Assembly: GCA_009731375.1 (NCBI GenBank)
Contig: BJOX01000312.1
Location: 275,417 to 339,416, forward strand
Origin: Paulinella micropora
Taxonomy: Eukaryota > Cercozoa > Imbricatea > Euglyphida
Length of the DNA stretch: 64,000 bases
Direction of reading: 5' to 3'
Below, one piece after another: positions 51,672-61,742 of this stretch. Position 1 is the first letter of the stretch. The number at the start of each line of letters is the position of its first letter. Position numbers and translations under genes: made by a program. Below the pieces are notes generated by a model, which had not been told where the DNA came from, ran no database searches, and saw nothing but the letters and a program-made list of their open reading frames with translations.

Positions 51672-53309
51672 CTACTGGCGACGACGGGCGTGCCGCACAA
51701 ATCCCGCACTGGGTACCGCCGCTACCACTCTCTCCTGCAAGGCAATCGCAGTGGCCGGCTGGTGGTACGTGCAGTTGTGGAACAGCACTTTACGACCCAA
51801 GGCCTGGTCGGGCAAGTCCAGCAGCCCCGCAGAAAATTCTGTGGCTAAGACGCATTCGTCAACCACGACCGGCGTGGGGGCTTCGCCGGTTACACGCAGG
51901 CTTGCTAACAAAGAGTTCTGAACCGAGATTTCGGACCTTGTCCATACAATTAGCCTGCATGCCTCTCGCTGTACATGACGGGACAGACAGCTAAGATCAA
52001 CAGAAATGTGCTGTTGTGCTTCCAGACCACGCAGGATTAGCTGCCGCGGAGCTTTACATATTCCCTTACAGTCGCCTGGCAGCCTGCGTAGCTTAATGTT
52101 GCCGAACCTGACGGGGCCTGGCGATCCTTGTGTTTTCGTAAGAGTCACATCTCTCACGCTTTTGGACAGCTTGATTGTCAGGTTCGGCCTGGACGCACCA
52201 TAAAGGCCAGCGCGCACAAACCCGATTTTGTAATCTCGGTCGTGCAGTTGGATTGTCAGCTCTGGCGCCACTATGGTTCCGATGCGGCACGTAACTTGAG
52301 TCAGGCCTAAGTTAGGCCCTAGCTCGAGGATTTGCCGCCTGTCCTTAAACATAAACTCTAATTCTTGCGTGCCCGGATTTTGATACAGCGGTGCGACGAC
52401 CTTGAGCTTGCTTATTGCCGGACAATACCTGGCGAGGAAATCCAGCAAATTGGGCATGGCATCTTTGGTTTGTGGGTTTATTTCCAGCGTGACTGACTCA
52501 ACGTTGTTCAGTCTTGCTAGGCAAACCTTAGCCTCGGTATAGTGCGGGGCCAGCTTTTCGATGGCCTGGAGGTTCCACGTTACGTTAATGGCCCTGCCCT
52601 GCAAGGCCCAATCTCGGAGCATGCAGTCACTGTCTAGTGGTAGCGAGGTTGGATCGCGCAACGTGTAGTTCTGAACTAGGTACAGCGGGTCTAGCAAGCG
52701 TTGGCAAAACAGCAACTGCCCCAGCCCGAAAGCGTCAACACGAGTATACTTTGCAACACGTCTAGCAACCCTCTCTTGTATGTTTTGTTTGTAATTCCCC
52801 ATGCTGAAATAAAGCGTTCGTACCTCGTATGGTGGCTGTGTTTCAGCGTACTGGCACTCGTACACCCGGCCACGCCGCAGCAGCGCGCAAAGCCGCGAGA
52901 GGTAGGTCAAGAAATCTTCGTACACGTGCCGGTTGAACAGCAAGGTGAGAATACGGTAGAGCTGGTCTGCAAAGACCTGGCTGTTGGTGTCGGGCTGTAA
53001 TTCGGCAGGCAGCATGAGGACAATAGTCAGCGCGCGGTGCGTGCTCAGCGCCCGCTCGAAGCTGCCGTTAGTGACGGGCCAGGCTAGTTCCCAGGATTCC
53101 GTACGCAGAGCTATAGGCAACACGAGCGTGCTGTTTTGTGCGGCTTGGGCAGTAACCCTATCGGCTAGGCGCGGCAGTCCTTGAATTGCATTTTCTTTCA
53201 GGTCGTTGTCCCGCAACAATTGTGCGAAAAGTTCATTTTGTTTTAAGATAAAAAAGCTAGCTGTACCCTCTCTCTTTCTTTTTTTAAATAGTAAGACATT
53301 GCTTTTCAT
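51672..53309 (-). CDS. LRR/solenoid-like 545-aa protein ending in TAG
   Basis: ATG at 53309, uninterrupted to TAG 51672. The C-terminal two thirds contain regularly spaced beta-strand-like segments (NVESVTLEINPQ, AISKLKVVAPLY, APELTIQLHDRD, RPNLTIKLSKSV, VRDVTLTKTQG, ISVDLSCLSR) suggesting an LRR-like or other beta solenoid. The N-terminal 200 residues are helical. The frame remains open after TAG through a second TAG (51612) to TAA near 51501, so the true end is uncertain. It may share origin with the F-box/LRR genes, but no F-box is visible. Confidence 0.6.
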   Translation of the reverse strand: MKSNVLLFKKRKREGTASFFILKQNELFAQLLRDNDLKENAIQGLPRLADRVTAQAAQNSTLVLPIALRTESWELAWPVTNGSFERALSTHRALTIVLMLPAELQPDTNSQVFADQLYRILTLLFNRHVYEDFLTYLSRLCALLRRGRVYECQYAETQPPYEVRTLYFSMGNYKQNIQERVARRVAKYTRVDAFGLGQLLFCQRLLDPLYLVQNYTLRDPTSLPLDSDCMLRDWALQGRAINVTWNLQAIEKLAPHYTEAKVCLARLNNVESVTLEINPQTKDAMPNLLDFLARYCPAISKLKVVAPLYQNPGTQELEFMFKDRRQILELGPNLGLTQVTCRIGTIVAPELTIQLHDRDYKIGFVRAGLYGASRPNLTIKLSKSVRDVTLTKTQGSPGPVRFGNIKLRRLPGDCKGICKAPRQLILRGLEAQQHISVDLSCLSRHVQREACRLIVWTRSEISVQNSLLASLRVTGEAPTPVVVDECVLATEFSAGLLDLPDQALGRKVLFHNCTYHQPATAIALQERVVAAVPSAGFVRHARRRQ

Positions 53310-53565
53310 CTTGAAAAAAAACCAAGAGAGCGGAGAAAGAGACTAAACAGAAAAGTACGCAATTTTTTTTGGTGCAACCCTCTTTCCTTCCTCCCTCTGT
53401 TTTTTTTCCTTTTCTATCCCTTCTTCTGCTCCCTCCCAAAATTTCTTTCGGTAGCCGCAGAATTCGACTAAAAAGATTTCGTGAAGATTTGCCGAAGTTT
53501 GCGGCCGAAAGCTATTTTGCCGCGAAATTCACCGGGTTCTGAATCTTGAGAAAAAGATTTTGGTC
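53310..53565. other. Leader and start of repeat cluster
   Basis: T/C-rich leader of the minus-strand gene, then motifs shared with the repeat cluster (GCGAAATTCACCGGGTTCTG). Confidence 0.5.
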
Positions 53566-53709
53566 ATTTTCGGCAATCGCGTTAGCTTTGATAGCAAAAA
53601 TTTTCGGGAGACGACGGCGGGCGGGGAAAATAAAAAAAATCAGAAAATTTCCCCGCCCGCCGTCGTCTCCCGAATTTTTTGCTCTCAACTTTCACCAATT
53701 GCCGAAATG
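53566..53709. repeat. Palindromic element, family B, copy 1
   Basis: About 144-base inverted repeat with the stem TTCGGGAGACGACGGCGGGC paired to GCCCGCCGTCGTCTCCCGAA and outer arms TCGGCAAT / ATTGCCGA. Preceded by GAATCTTGAGAAAAAGATTT. Confidence 0.9.
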
Positions 53710-53933
53710 TCCTTCGCTAAAACAAATTCAGTCGATAGCCGCAAAATTCGTCAAAAGCCGTTTCGCGCAAATCTTCCGCGAAATGCCGAATTGTCCTTCG
53801 CTAAAAAAATTTCAGTCGGTAGCCGAATTATGTGGTGAAAGAAAGTTTCGCGCAAATTCACCACGAAATACGACAGAAATCCATTTTGTCGCGAAATTCA
53901 CCGGGTTCTGAATCTTGAGAAAAAGATTTTGGT

Positions 53934-54079
53934 CATTTTCGGCAATCGCGTTAGCTTTGATAGCAAAAATTTTCGGGAGACGACGGCGGGCGGGAAAAAT
54001 AAAAAAAAATCAGAAAATTTCCCCGCCCGCCGTCGTCTCCCGAATTTTTTGCTGTCCATTTTCATCCATGGCCGAAATG
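53934..54079. repeat. Palindromic element, family B, copy 2
   Basis: Left half identical to copy 1. The right outer arm differs (CCATGGCCGAAATG). Confidence 0.9.
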
Positions 54080-54299
54080 TCCAAAATCGAAAAAACGTTT
54101 TCCTCCACAGCCGAAAAACCCGACAAAGAACCGTTTTGCATGAATTTGTCGGAGTGTGCGGCTAAAAAGCAGTTTCGCACAAATTCACTAGAGTTTGCGG
54201 CTAAAAAAAACTTCACACAAATCTGCCAGAGTTTGCGGTCGAGAGATAGTTGTCGAGAAATTCACCGGGTTCTGAACAACTGAAAAAATAAGTTTGGGA

Positions 54300-54442
54300 C
54301 ATTTCGGCAATCCTGCAAAGCTTGAAAGCAAAAATTTTCGGGAGACGACGGCGGGCGGGGAAAAAAAAAAAAAAAGAAATTTCCCCGCCCGCCGTCGTCT
54401 CCCGAATTTTTTTGCTCTCAAAGCTAACGCGATTGCCGAAAT
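54300..54442. repeat. Palindromic element, family B, copy 3
   Basis: Same stem. The left outer arm (CAATCCTGCAAAGCTTGAAA) and the right arm (CTAACGCGATTGCCG) are exchanged relative to copies 1 and 2, as if arms recombine. Confidence 0.9.
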
Positions 54443-54573
54443 CGCTAAAAATAAATTCTTTCGAGAGCCGCAAAATTCGTCAAAAGCCGTTTCGCGCAGA
54501 TTTGTCGCGAAGTGACCGTCTGTCACTTTCGTGAAATCCACCGGGTTCTGAATCTTGAGAAAAAGATTTTGGT

Positions 54574-54718
54574 CATTTCGGCAATCCTGCAAAGCTTGAA
54601 AGCGAAAATTTTCGGGAGACGACGGCGGGCGGGGAAATTTACAGAAAATCATAAATTTTTCCCCGCCCGCCGTCGTCTCCCGAATTTTTTGCTCTCCAGC
54701 TTAACCAATTGCCGAAAT
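54574..54718. repeat. Palindromic element, family B, copy 4
   Basis: Same stem and left outer arm as copy 3. Right arm CAGCTTAACCAATTGCCG. Confidence 0.9.
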
Positions 54719-55367
54719 CGCTAAAAAAAATTCAGTCGAGAGCCGCAAAATCCGTCGAAAGCCGTTTCGCAGAAAATTTGTCGAGATTCGCGGGTACAAA
54801 TTTCGCACGAAACTTGCCGAAGTTTGCGGAATTTTTTCCCCTTTGACAGGCCGAAAAATTCAGCTGTTTTTTTTTATTAAATCGTCCTGCTTTCCTTTCC
54901 TTCTGTCTCAGTAGAGTTAAAAACCCCCGGCTCAATGCGCTAAACTTTGGGGCAGCAGCCCTTCCGCGCCCGTCCTCGTAGGCCGACGAAAAAGCCGGTC
55001 GCCGCCAGTGCGGAACCAGGCATCCCTCAAACGTGAAGAATGCTTGGAGCCCCCCCGCGCCAATCGCTCACAGACACCAAGCCCTGGCAGCACGGCTAGT
55101 GGCTGCTAGGTGTGTGGGGGGGGGCCGTGCTGCAGCCAACCAGATAAAAAAAAGGAGAAAACGCCTTTCTTTTTTACCTCGGGTATAAGGGGGGGGCCGG
55201 GCCTGTGAATGGTCCCACCAGAGCCCGTCAAACCGCTCCTCCTTTTTGTGTTTCTTTTTTTGCCCACCCCCCCCCCTCTAGACTTTTCTTTGCTCTGTCT
55301 TGTGCCATGCTGCAGCGACCTTTGCGAGCCCCTAATTGTGTGTGTGCCGGGCCTGTACTTAGGTAGG
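54719..55367. other. Intergenic region after repeat cluster
   Basis: Repeat-type fragments to about 54840, then GC-rich sequence without a convincing gene. A C-run near 55267 and short hairpins. The start of the helicase gene follows. Confidence 0.5.
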
Positions 55368-57603
55368 ATGGCTTGCCAGACGTCGTCTGCGCCCTCGTTG
55401 CTGGACGGCCTACAATTCACGTCGTGGAAGCTGGCGGGCCTCAGGCAGGCCCGCACGGGCAAGCGATTTCTGTTGCTGCACGAGAACGGCGGGCGCCGCC
55501 GCACGCTCCGTCTGTGGCAGGGAAAGGGCGACGGCGCGTTTCCGGCCTGGCTGCAGCTCCTGAAAGACAGTGTGCGGGAAGTGCGGCTGACCAACGAAGG
55601 TCTGCAGCAGGCCGCCGGCGGTTGGCGGTTCTGCACGTCGGCCGGCCTGCTGGAAGTGTCGTTACTGGCCGGGCAAACAGTACCCACAGCCAAGCGCCAG
55701 AACACGGCGGGGACCGTGTCGTGCGACGACGACGACGACGCTTGTTCCACGGAAGAACAACTGGCGGCCGGAAACACTGACGCGGGTGCCGCCCGCAAGT
55801 TCTTAACCGTCTTGCTGCGGGAGGACGCGAGGTGGGCGCACCTGGCCTCCACGTTTTCGCTGGAGCGCGTCGCTAAGCGGACGATTGCCCAGCGCACCAG
55901 GTACCTGCAGCTCTTCTACAGCGGCGACCCGCGCGTCTGGTACGAACCGAAGTTGTGGCTCGGCGACGAGGCCGTGGCGGCCGACTCCGGCGCTTATGAT
56001 CTGTGTGACGCGCCTGACTGTTTGTCGCCCCGGCGCTTCGCCCAGCTGCCGCTCGTGCTGCGCAACGCGTGGGCCCGGCTGCTCGGGGAGCACGGGCGCA
56101 GGCATTTGCTGCTGCACTTCCTCTTGACGAACACGCTGTCGGTGCGTCGCGACGCGTGCTTTTCGCGCGGGGACCCCCGCGTTTCGTGGGCGCGGACTTG
56201 CCTGCCGACAGGCAACGACGAGGCCAAGATGTGTTTCTTGGGGACGACGCAGCTGCTCGGCAGACTGACGCACAGTGGCGGTTCTTGGTGCGAGCTTGTA
56301 AGACCGGGGGCGGAGCCGCGCCTGGCGACAGGGCACGCGGGCTTTGAAAGCGGGCTGCAAACGCTGTGGGACAGCGCGCCTAGCAGCGGCACGGCGCAGT
56401 GCGCGTGGGTGCGCGTTGACAACCACGTGTTCGCGCCGCGCGTGTGCTTCAACCAGGAACGGCAGTTGGTCGCACTGCTGCGCGCCGTGCCACGGCAGAT
56501 CGCGACCGCCACGCTGCCGCAACTGACCGAGTCGCAGCGCGCGGCGCTGGCCGTCTGTCTGAGTGGGGGCGTGGGGCTGCTGGCCGGAGCGGCCGGGACC
56601 GGCAAGACGACCGCCGCGTCCGCGGTGTCGACATTGCCGGTGCTGTTCGTGGCCATGACGCGCAACGCCGTGCGCAACGGGCGCCTGCGCGGCATCGGGG
56701 GGACAGCTCCGCCGGGCGCCGCCACCTGCGGTGGCGCAATTGCGTTCCCGGACTACAAGACGCACGCGTGGCTCTGCACCCGCGCGCGGGGCGCCGTGCG
56801 TACGCCGACGACAGTTCGTTACGCGCTGATCGTTGACGAGGTGTCGCTGATGTCGCCCGCACATTTGCTGCAGCTGCTCCTGGCCCTGCGGCGCCTGGCG
56901 CCGAACATCGCTCGCGTGCTGCTGCTGGGCGACGACGCGCAGCTGCCGCCGCTGGGCTACGGGTCTACGGTGTCGCTGGTGCGCGCGCTGTTTCCAAACA
57001 GCTGTGCAGAACTCACGACGGTCCTGCGCGGCGATGGCGGGGCCGTCGCGCAGCGCCTGGCGGCGTCTTTGCGCGCAGCGACGACGTTTGATCCTGCGTG
57101 GCTGCGGCAGTGCCTGGTGTACCTGAAATTCACCGGCGAGGACGGCGGCGCGGCGCTGACAATTAGATTGCAACAGTTGCACGCGCGCCACGCGCTGCCG
57201 CGGGTGGACCTTTGGGCGCGCGTGCAAAAGAAGGAGATTGCCTGGCCCGACTGGCAGTGCGTGGCCATACGCCGCAGCGAGGTGGCGCTGGTGAACAACC
57301 GGCTGGCCGCCGCCGCGGGCGCGCCGCCATCCGCCCGGTCTTTCGTGGTATCCTTAAAGGTCAGGCTCGAGTGCGCGCTGGAGGCGCTGTCCCCGCCAAA
57401 CGGCGTGGAGCTGGACCCGACCTCAGTGGGTGACGTGAGCCGCGACGACCCGCGCTGCGTCGGCTACCTGGTGCGCATGCAGGACGTGACAATAGATATG
57501 GTTGGCGGCCAGGCGTGGGTGCGCGGCTGCCGGGACGTGGAGTCAACAGCGAGTCCGTTAGCCAGAGGCGCGTGGCGCGTGTTCACGGTCTGGCACAGCA
57601 AGA
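55368..57603 (+). CDS. RecD-like superfamily 1 helicase (3' end in gap)
   Basis: Start at ATG 55368 (MACQTSSAPSLLDGLQF); further upstream the frame is low-complexity. An unrecognised N-terminal region of about 400 residues precedes the motor: LTESQRAALAVCLSGGVGLL (Q-motif region), GAAGTGKTT (Walker A, about 407-415), YALIVDEVSLMSP (Walker B DE, about 490), LLLGDDAQLPPLG (motif III, about 521) and LTTVLRGDG (motif IIIa-like). The order matches RecD/TraA/Pif1-type SF1B 5'-3' helicases. The C-terminal UvrD-like motifs V and VI are in the gap (57604-58312). Likely role: DNA unwinding in replication or recombination. Uninterrupted frame for more than 740 codons. Confidence 0.85.
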
Positions 57604-58437
57604 NNNNNNNNNNNNNNNNNNNNNNNNNNNNNNNNNNNNNNNNNNNNNNNNNNNNNNNNNNNNNNNNNNNNNNNNNNNNNNNNNNNNNNNNNNNNNNNNN
57701 NNNNNNNNNNNNNNNNNNNNNNNNNNNNNNNNNNNNNNNNNNNNNNNNNNNNNNNNNNNNNNNNNNNNNNNNNNNNNNNNNNNNNNNNNNNNNNNNNNNN
57801 NNNNNNNNNNNNNNNNNNNNNNNNNNNNNNNNNNNNNNNNNNNNNNNNNNNNNNNNNNNNNNNNNNNNNNNNNNNNNNNNNNNNNNNNNNNNNNNNNNNN
57901 NNNNNNNNNNNNNNNNNNNNNNNNNNNNNNNNNNNNNNNNNNNNNNNNNNNNNNNNNNNNNNNNNNNNNNNNNNNNNNNNNNNNNNNNNNNNNNNNNNNN
58001 NNNNNNNNNNNNNNNNNNNNNNNNNNNNNNNNNNNNNNNNNNNNNNNNNNNNNNNNNNNNNNNNNNNNNNNNNNNNNNNNNNNNNNNNNNNNNNNNNNNN
58101 NNNNNNNNNNNNNNNNNNNNNNNNNNNNNNNNNNNNNNNNNNNNNNNNNNNNNNNNNNNNNNNNNNNNNNNNNNNNNNNNNNNNNNNNNNNNNNNNNNNN
58201 NNNNNNNNNNNNNNNNNNNNNNNNNNNNNNNNNNNNNNNNNNNNNNNNNNNNNNNNNNNNNNNNNNNNNNNNNNNNNNNNNNNNNNNNNNNNNNNNNNNN
58301 NNNNNNNNNNNNCCCCCCCCCGTCCCGCGCCACGCCTCCCCCACCCCCCCACTTTCTACACACGCAGTTTTTTTGCTTGCATTTTTCTTTGGTAATAATA
58401 AATAAAAAAAACCTGCACGTCAGAGTCCTGCGCTAAA
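57604..58437. other. Assembly gap and C-rich flank
   Basis: N 57604-58312, then C9 and a T/A-rich leader with AATAATAAATAAAA (58394-58407). Confidence 0.9.
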
Positions 58438-59654
58438 ATGGCTGGGAGGCCGATATACACGTTCGAGCAGCTAGAAGCAGAGCGAAAAAAAGTCATCGAC
58501 AAAGAAGAGATTGCAAACGGTAACTCTTGGCCATTGACAATCATCCATTTGCTTAAAAAAAACCAGGGAACAGTCTGCATCTCGAATAACGGGAAAAGTA
58601 CGCACACAATTTGGTGGGCTGAAGTCGACAGGCAAGTGCAAAGTAAACGAATTGAATTGGATCCTACTGTACCCGAGAGCAGCCATTTGGCTTGGGGGAA
58701 GGTTCTCGCGGAAATGGCATCCCAAGGGACTACGATCACGCAAGAGACAAAGCCCGCACAAGCGTTAACGGGTTCAACTAACCCGACGGACGAAGCTCAA
58801 AGGGTGCGACAGCTTATCGACAAACTACTCGGACCAAAGCAACTAGTTTGGCTGGCCGAATATTTCTGTGGCTATGTCCCTGCAGAATGGTGCAGCCAAG
58901 TGAAGGCGCTAGCGCAGCTAGACAAAGATTGGCAGGAACAGTTTGATAACGCGGAAAGCATCGCAAAAAAGCTGGCTAAGTATCTGGAAGAAAAGCCATC
59001 GGAGCGTGATTTTGGATATAGTGAGAATGCCGAAATACGATGGAGATTGTTTGCAATCTTTGTCGAAGGCGCAAGGTACGGAGAAAGAAATGGCGTGTAC
59101 GGTCGTAGCACAAGTTTTGCAACACGTTGTGTCGAGTCGCTGTATCTTGCTAAGTCTTTGCCCGCAACGGGAGCCTCCTCTGCACAAATGCAAGAGTTCC
59201 AGAAATGTTTTAAAGAATTGATAAAAGCTGAAGTCAAAGCAAGAGGACAGAAGACAGATGCCGGGATGTGCTGAACAAGTACATGGCGAAGCACAAAACT
59301 GTCTTGAACGCTGGGGTATTGTTTCTGCTGGGCATGTTCAGTTGCCTGTTGGGTCCAGACGTTGAGACCCGAGAGAGCGTTGTACAAGATGCAACACGTG
59401 CCATTCGAAACCGAACATATAACACTTGGCGCGCGTTTGTGCGGGGGGAATACGGCGCACGAGGCTTGAAAATCAAAGCTAAAGCAGAACTCAGAAACTG
59501 TCCGCGCGTTTTGCCATTTGATGAAATGGAGTCCCGATTTTCCGGCTTGGAAAGGTCGGTCAAGTTCATGAAAAACATCGCGCGTTGGCAAGCATTTGTC
59601 GAAGAATTGCTAGAACATGGTCCAGTGATAATCTTGCCGCGCCGAAATACCTAA
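58438..59654 (+). CDS. Unknown helical protein, one frame break
   Basis: ATG 58438 (MAGRPIYTFEQLEAERKKVID). The first frame runs to TGA 59272-59274 (278 residues). The second frame (from about 59256) continues the coding sequence to TAA 59652, about 125 more residues with similar composition (RNRTYNTWRAFVRGEYG). Less GC-rich than its neighbours, like the 26509-30763 cluster and the 41076 gene. A segment (PAEWCSQVKALAQLDKDW) is reminiscent of IPSEWRTELGEVEDWKQL in the 41076 gene, suggesting distant relation. No motif for function. Confidence 0.6.
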
Positions 59655-59798
59655 TGACAGAATAAAGACTGCAAAAAACCAAAGGCTAGAAATTCTGCTT
59701 CTCCTCCCGGCCCCAGAAAACAAAAGGCCACGTCTTGGATAAAAAAGCTCTTTGTTTTGTAAAAGTTCAGTTAAAAAAAGTTTTATAAAAGTTTTATT
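59655..59798. other. Intergenic region between convergent genes
   Basis: A/T-rich; poly(A)-signal-like AATAAA on both strands (plus near 59662, minus at 59793-59798). Confidence 0.6.
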
Positions 59799-61142
59799 TT
59801 ACTATAAGCGGGTGCAAATTTTGTTGTTGTTTTCATCGTGCAGGGCCTTGACTGACTTAAAAAAATCTCGACCGTTCCTCGACAGACTGCTTTCATCATC
59901 AACGAAGTGCGCGCCTCCTTGGTTTTTTTTTTAGTCGAATTCGAGCTCAACGCCAGGCAGGTAATGTTCGAACCAGGTTTTCATGATACGCATGGCCGGT
60001 TTTGAAGCGGCATTTGCAAAAGTTACGACCTCAAGCTTGGGCAAGCGTTGCAGTAGATAATAATTAGAAAGACGTGCCGGGCTTGTGACGGAGATCGGTC
60101 TCTTGAAGGTAATCGAGAGCTCCTTTAGCTCTGACAGCTCTGACAGCTCCAGCTGCTCTAGGTCTATGGTCTGCCCTGCCGGCAGATCGTCCAGGATCAA
60201 GGTCTGGAGCCGGCGCAGCGGGGGCAAGTCCCTCAGGGAGATGACAGAGCGCGAGCCCTCGACCCAGAGAGTTTGTAGCGCGTAGTCTGGCAGGGAAATG
60301 TCGGTCGTGCCAGGGCCGACATTCCACCCACAGTCACGGAGGTACAGCTCGCGCACGCCGTCCAAGTGTGTTAAAAGTCCGAGGCCTATCGAAGCGAAGC
60401 CCGATACATCTAGCACGTGCAGGCCGGCGCACCCAGCAAAATCTGTGTTGGCCAGAGGGCTAGACCTGTTATTGTCCACCAGCCCGAGCTTCCTGAGACT
60501 GCGGAAGCGCGCAAGTAGCTGCCGCAACTGCGCGGGGCCAGGCACGCAACCTTCGAGCTCTAGCTTCTGCAGTTCCCGCGGCAATTGCAGGAGCTGTTGA
60601 AACAGCCGTTCGGACGAGGCTAGGCCTGCTGGATTTCTTACTTTAAAACCCACCGAACGCAACGTCGGGAGCTGCGGCAGTTGCAGCTGTTGGCTATCAA
60701 AACTTTGCAGCAGACGGCACAGGATATCTATCCCCGCAAGGCCTTGGGGCCAGTGCGCCAGCTTCAAAGAACAGTCGTACAGGGTAAGGTGGTCGGCGTG
60801 CACGCTGCGCAAGAGGCTCAACTTCTGTAAGTCATTTGGGCGTTGGGTCTCGAGGACCTCCTCGATTTTCTGCGCAATGCCTAAAAGATCTACTTCTTCG
60901 AAGTGCATGCCCTTGATCAACACGAGTTGACGCAACTCGCTCAGGTCGACGTAGCGGAACCTTACTCCCGCCTCGCTCCAGACCTGTCTGTAGCGCTTGA
61001 GGAGCTTTCGGGCGGGGTGATCACGGCGCTTCCAGTCGCAAAATTCTTGGGAGAAATGTAGTCCTTGCCACATCTCGCTCCTGGTTTCGAAATGCTGCTG
61101 GACACGCCGACAACTGCTCGCACACGCCCAAACATCTGACAG
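59799..61142 (-). CDS. F-box/LRR protein (5' end in gap); TAA then open frame to TAG-TAA
   Basis: The first visible residues, LSDVWACASSCRRVQQHFET then MWQGLHF, are the second half of a typical F-box. LRR follow: LQKLSLLRSV, LRSVGFKVRNP, LQKLELEGCVPG, LRKLGLVDNN, LHVLDVSGFA, VRELYLRDCG, LQTLWVEGSR, LQTLILDDLP. About 400 residues to TAA at 59931. The frame then stays open for 42 codons (GGAHFVDDESSLSRNGRDFF) to TAG-TAA at 59804-59799, overlapping a minus-strand AATAAA. The longer end fits the poly(A) signal better. F-box/LRR proteins act as SCF substrate receptors. Confidence 0.7.
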
Positions 61143-61742
61143 NNNNNNNNNNNNNNNNNNNNNNNNNNNNNNNNNNNNNNNNNNNNNNNNNNNNNNNNNN
61201 NNNNNNNNNNNNNNNNNNNNNNNNNNNNNNNNNNNNNNNNNNNNNNNNNNNNNNNNNNNNNNNNNNNNNNNNNNNNNNNNNNNNNNNNNNNNNNNNNNNN
61301 NNNNNNNNNNNNNNNNNNNNNNNNNNNNNNNNNNNNNNNNNNNNNNNNNNNNNNNNNNNNNNNNNNNNNNNNNNNNNNNNNNNNNNNNNNNNNNNNNNNN
61401 NNNNNNNNNNNNNNNNNNNNNNNNNNNNNNNNNNNNNNNNNNNNNNNNNNNNNNNNNNNNNNNNNNNNNNNNNNNNNNNNNNNNNNNNNNNNNNNNNNNN
61501 NNNNNNNNNNNNNNNNNNNNNNNNNNNNNNNNNNNNNNNNNNNNNNNNNNNNNNNNNNNNNNNNNNNNNNNNNNNNNNNNNNNNNNNNNNNNNNNNNCCC
61601 CCCCCCCCCCCCCCCCCCGATCCCTGCAGGGCCGTGCCTCCCCCCCTCTTTGAACCTACACCAAAAAAAAAACGGGTGCGGGCCTTGCAAAGAGATCTTT
61701 TGAAACTTGAGTTTGTAAAAAACAAGCAGGCAAGACAAAACT
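61143..61742. other. Assembly gap, C-run and leader
   Basis: N 61143-61597, C-run to 61618, then a C/A-rich leader to the next ATG. The start of the F-box gene is inside the gap. Confidence 0.9.
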
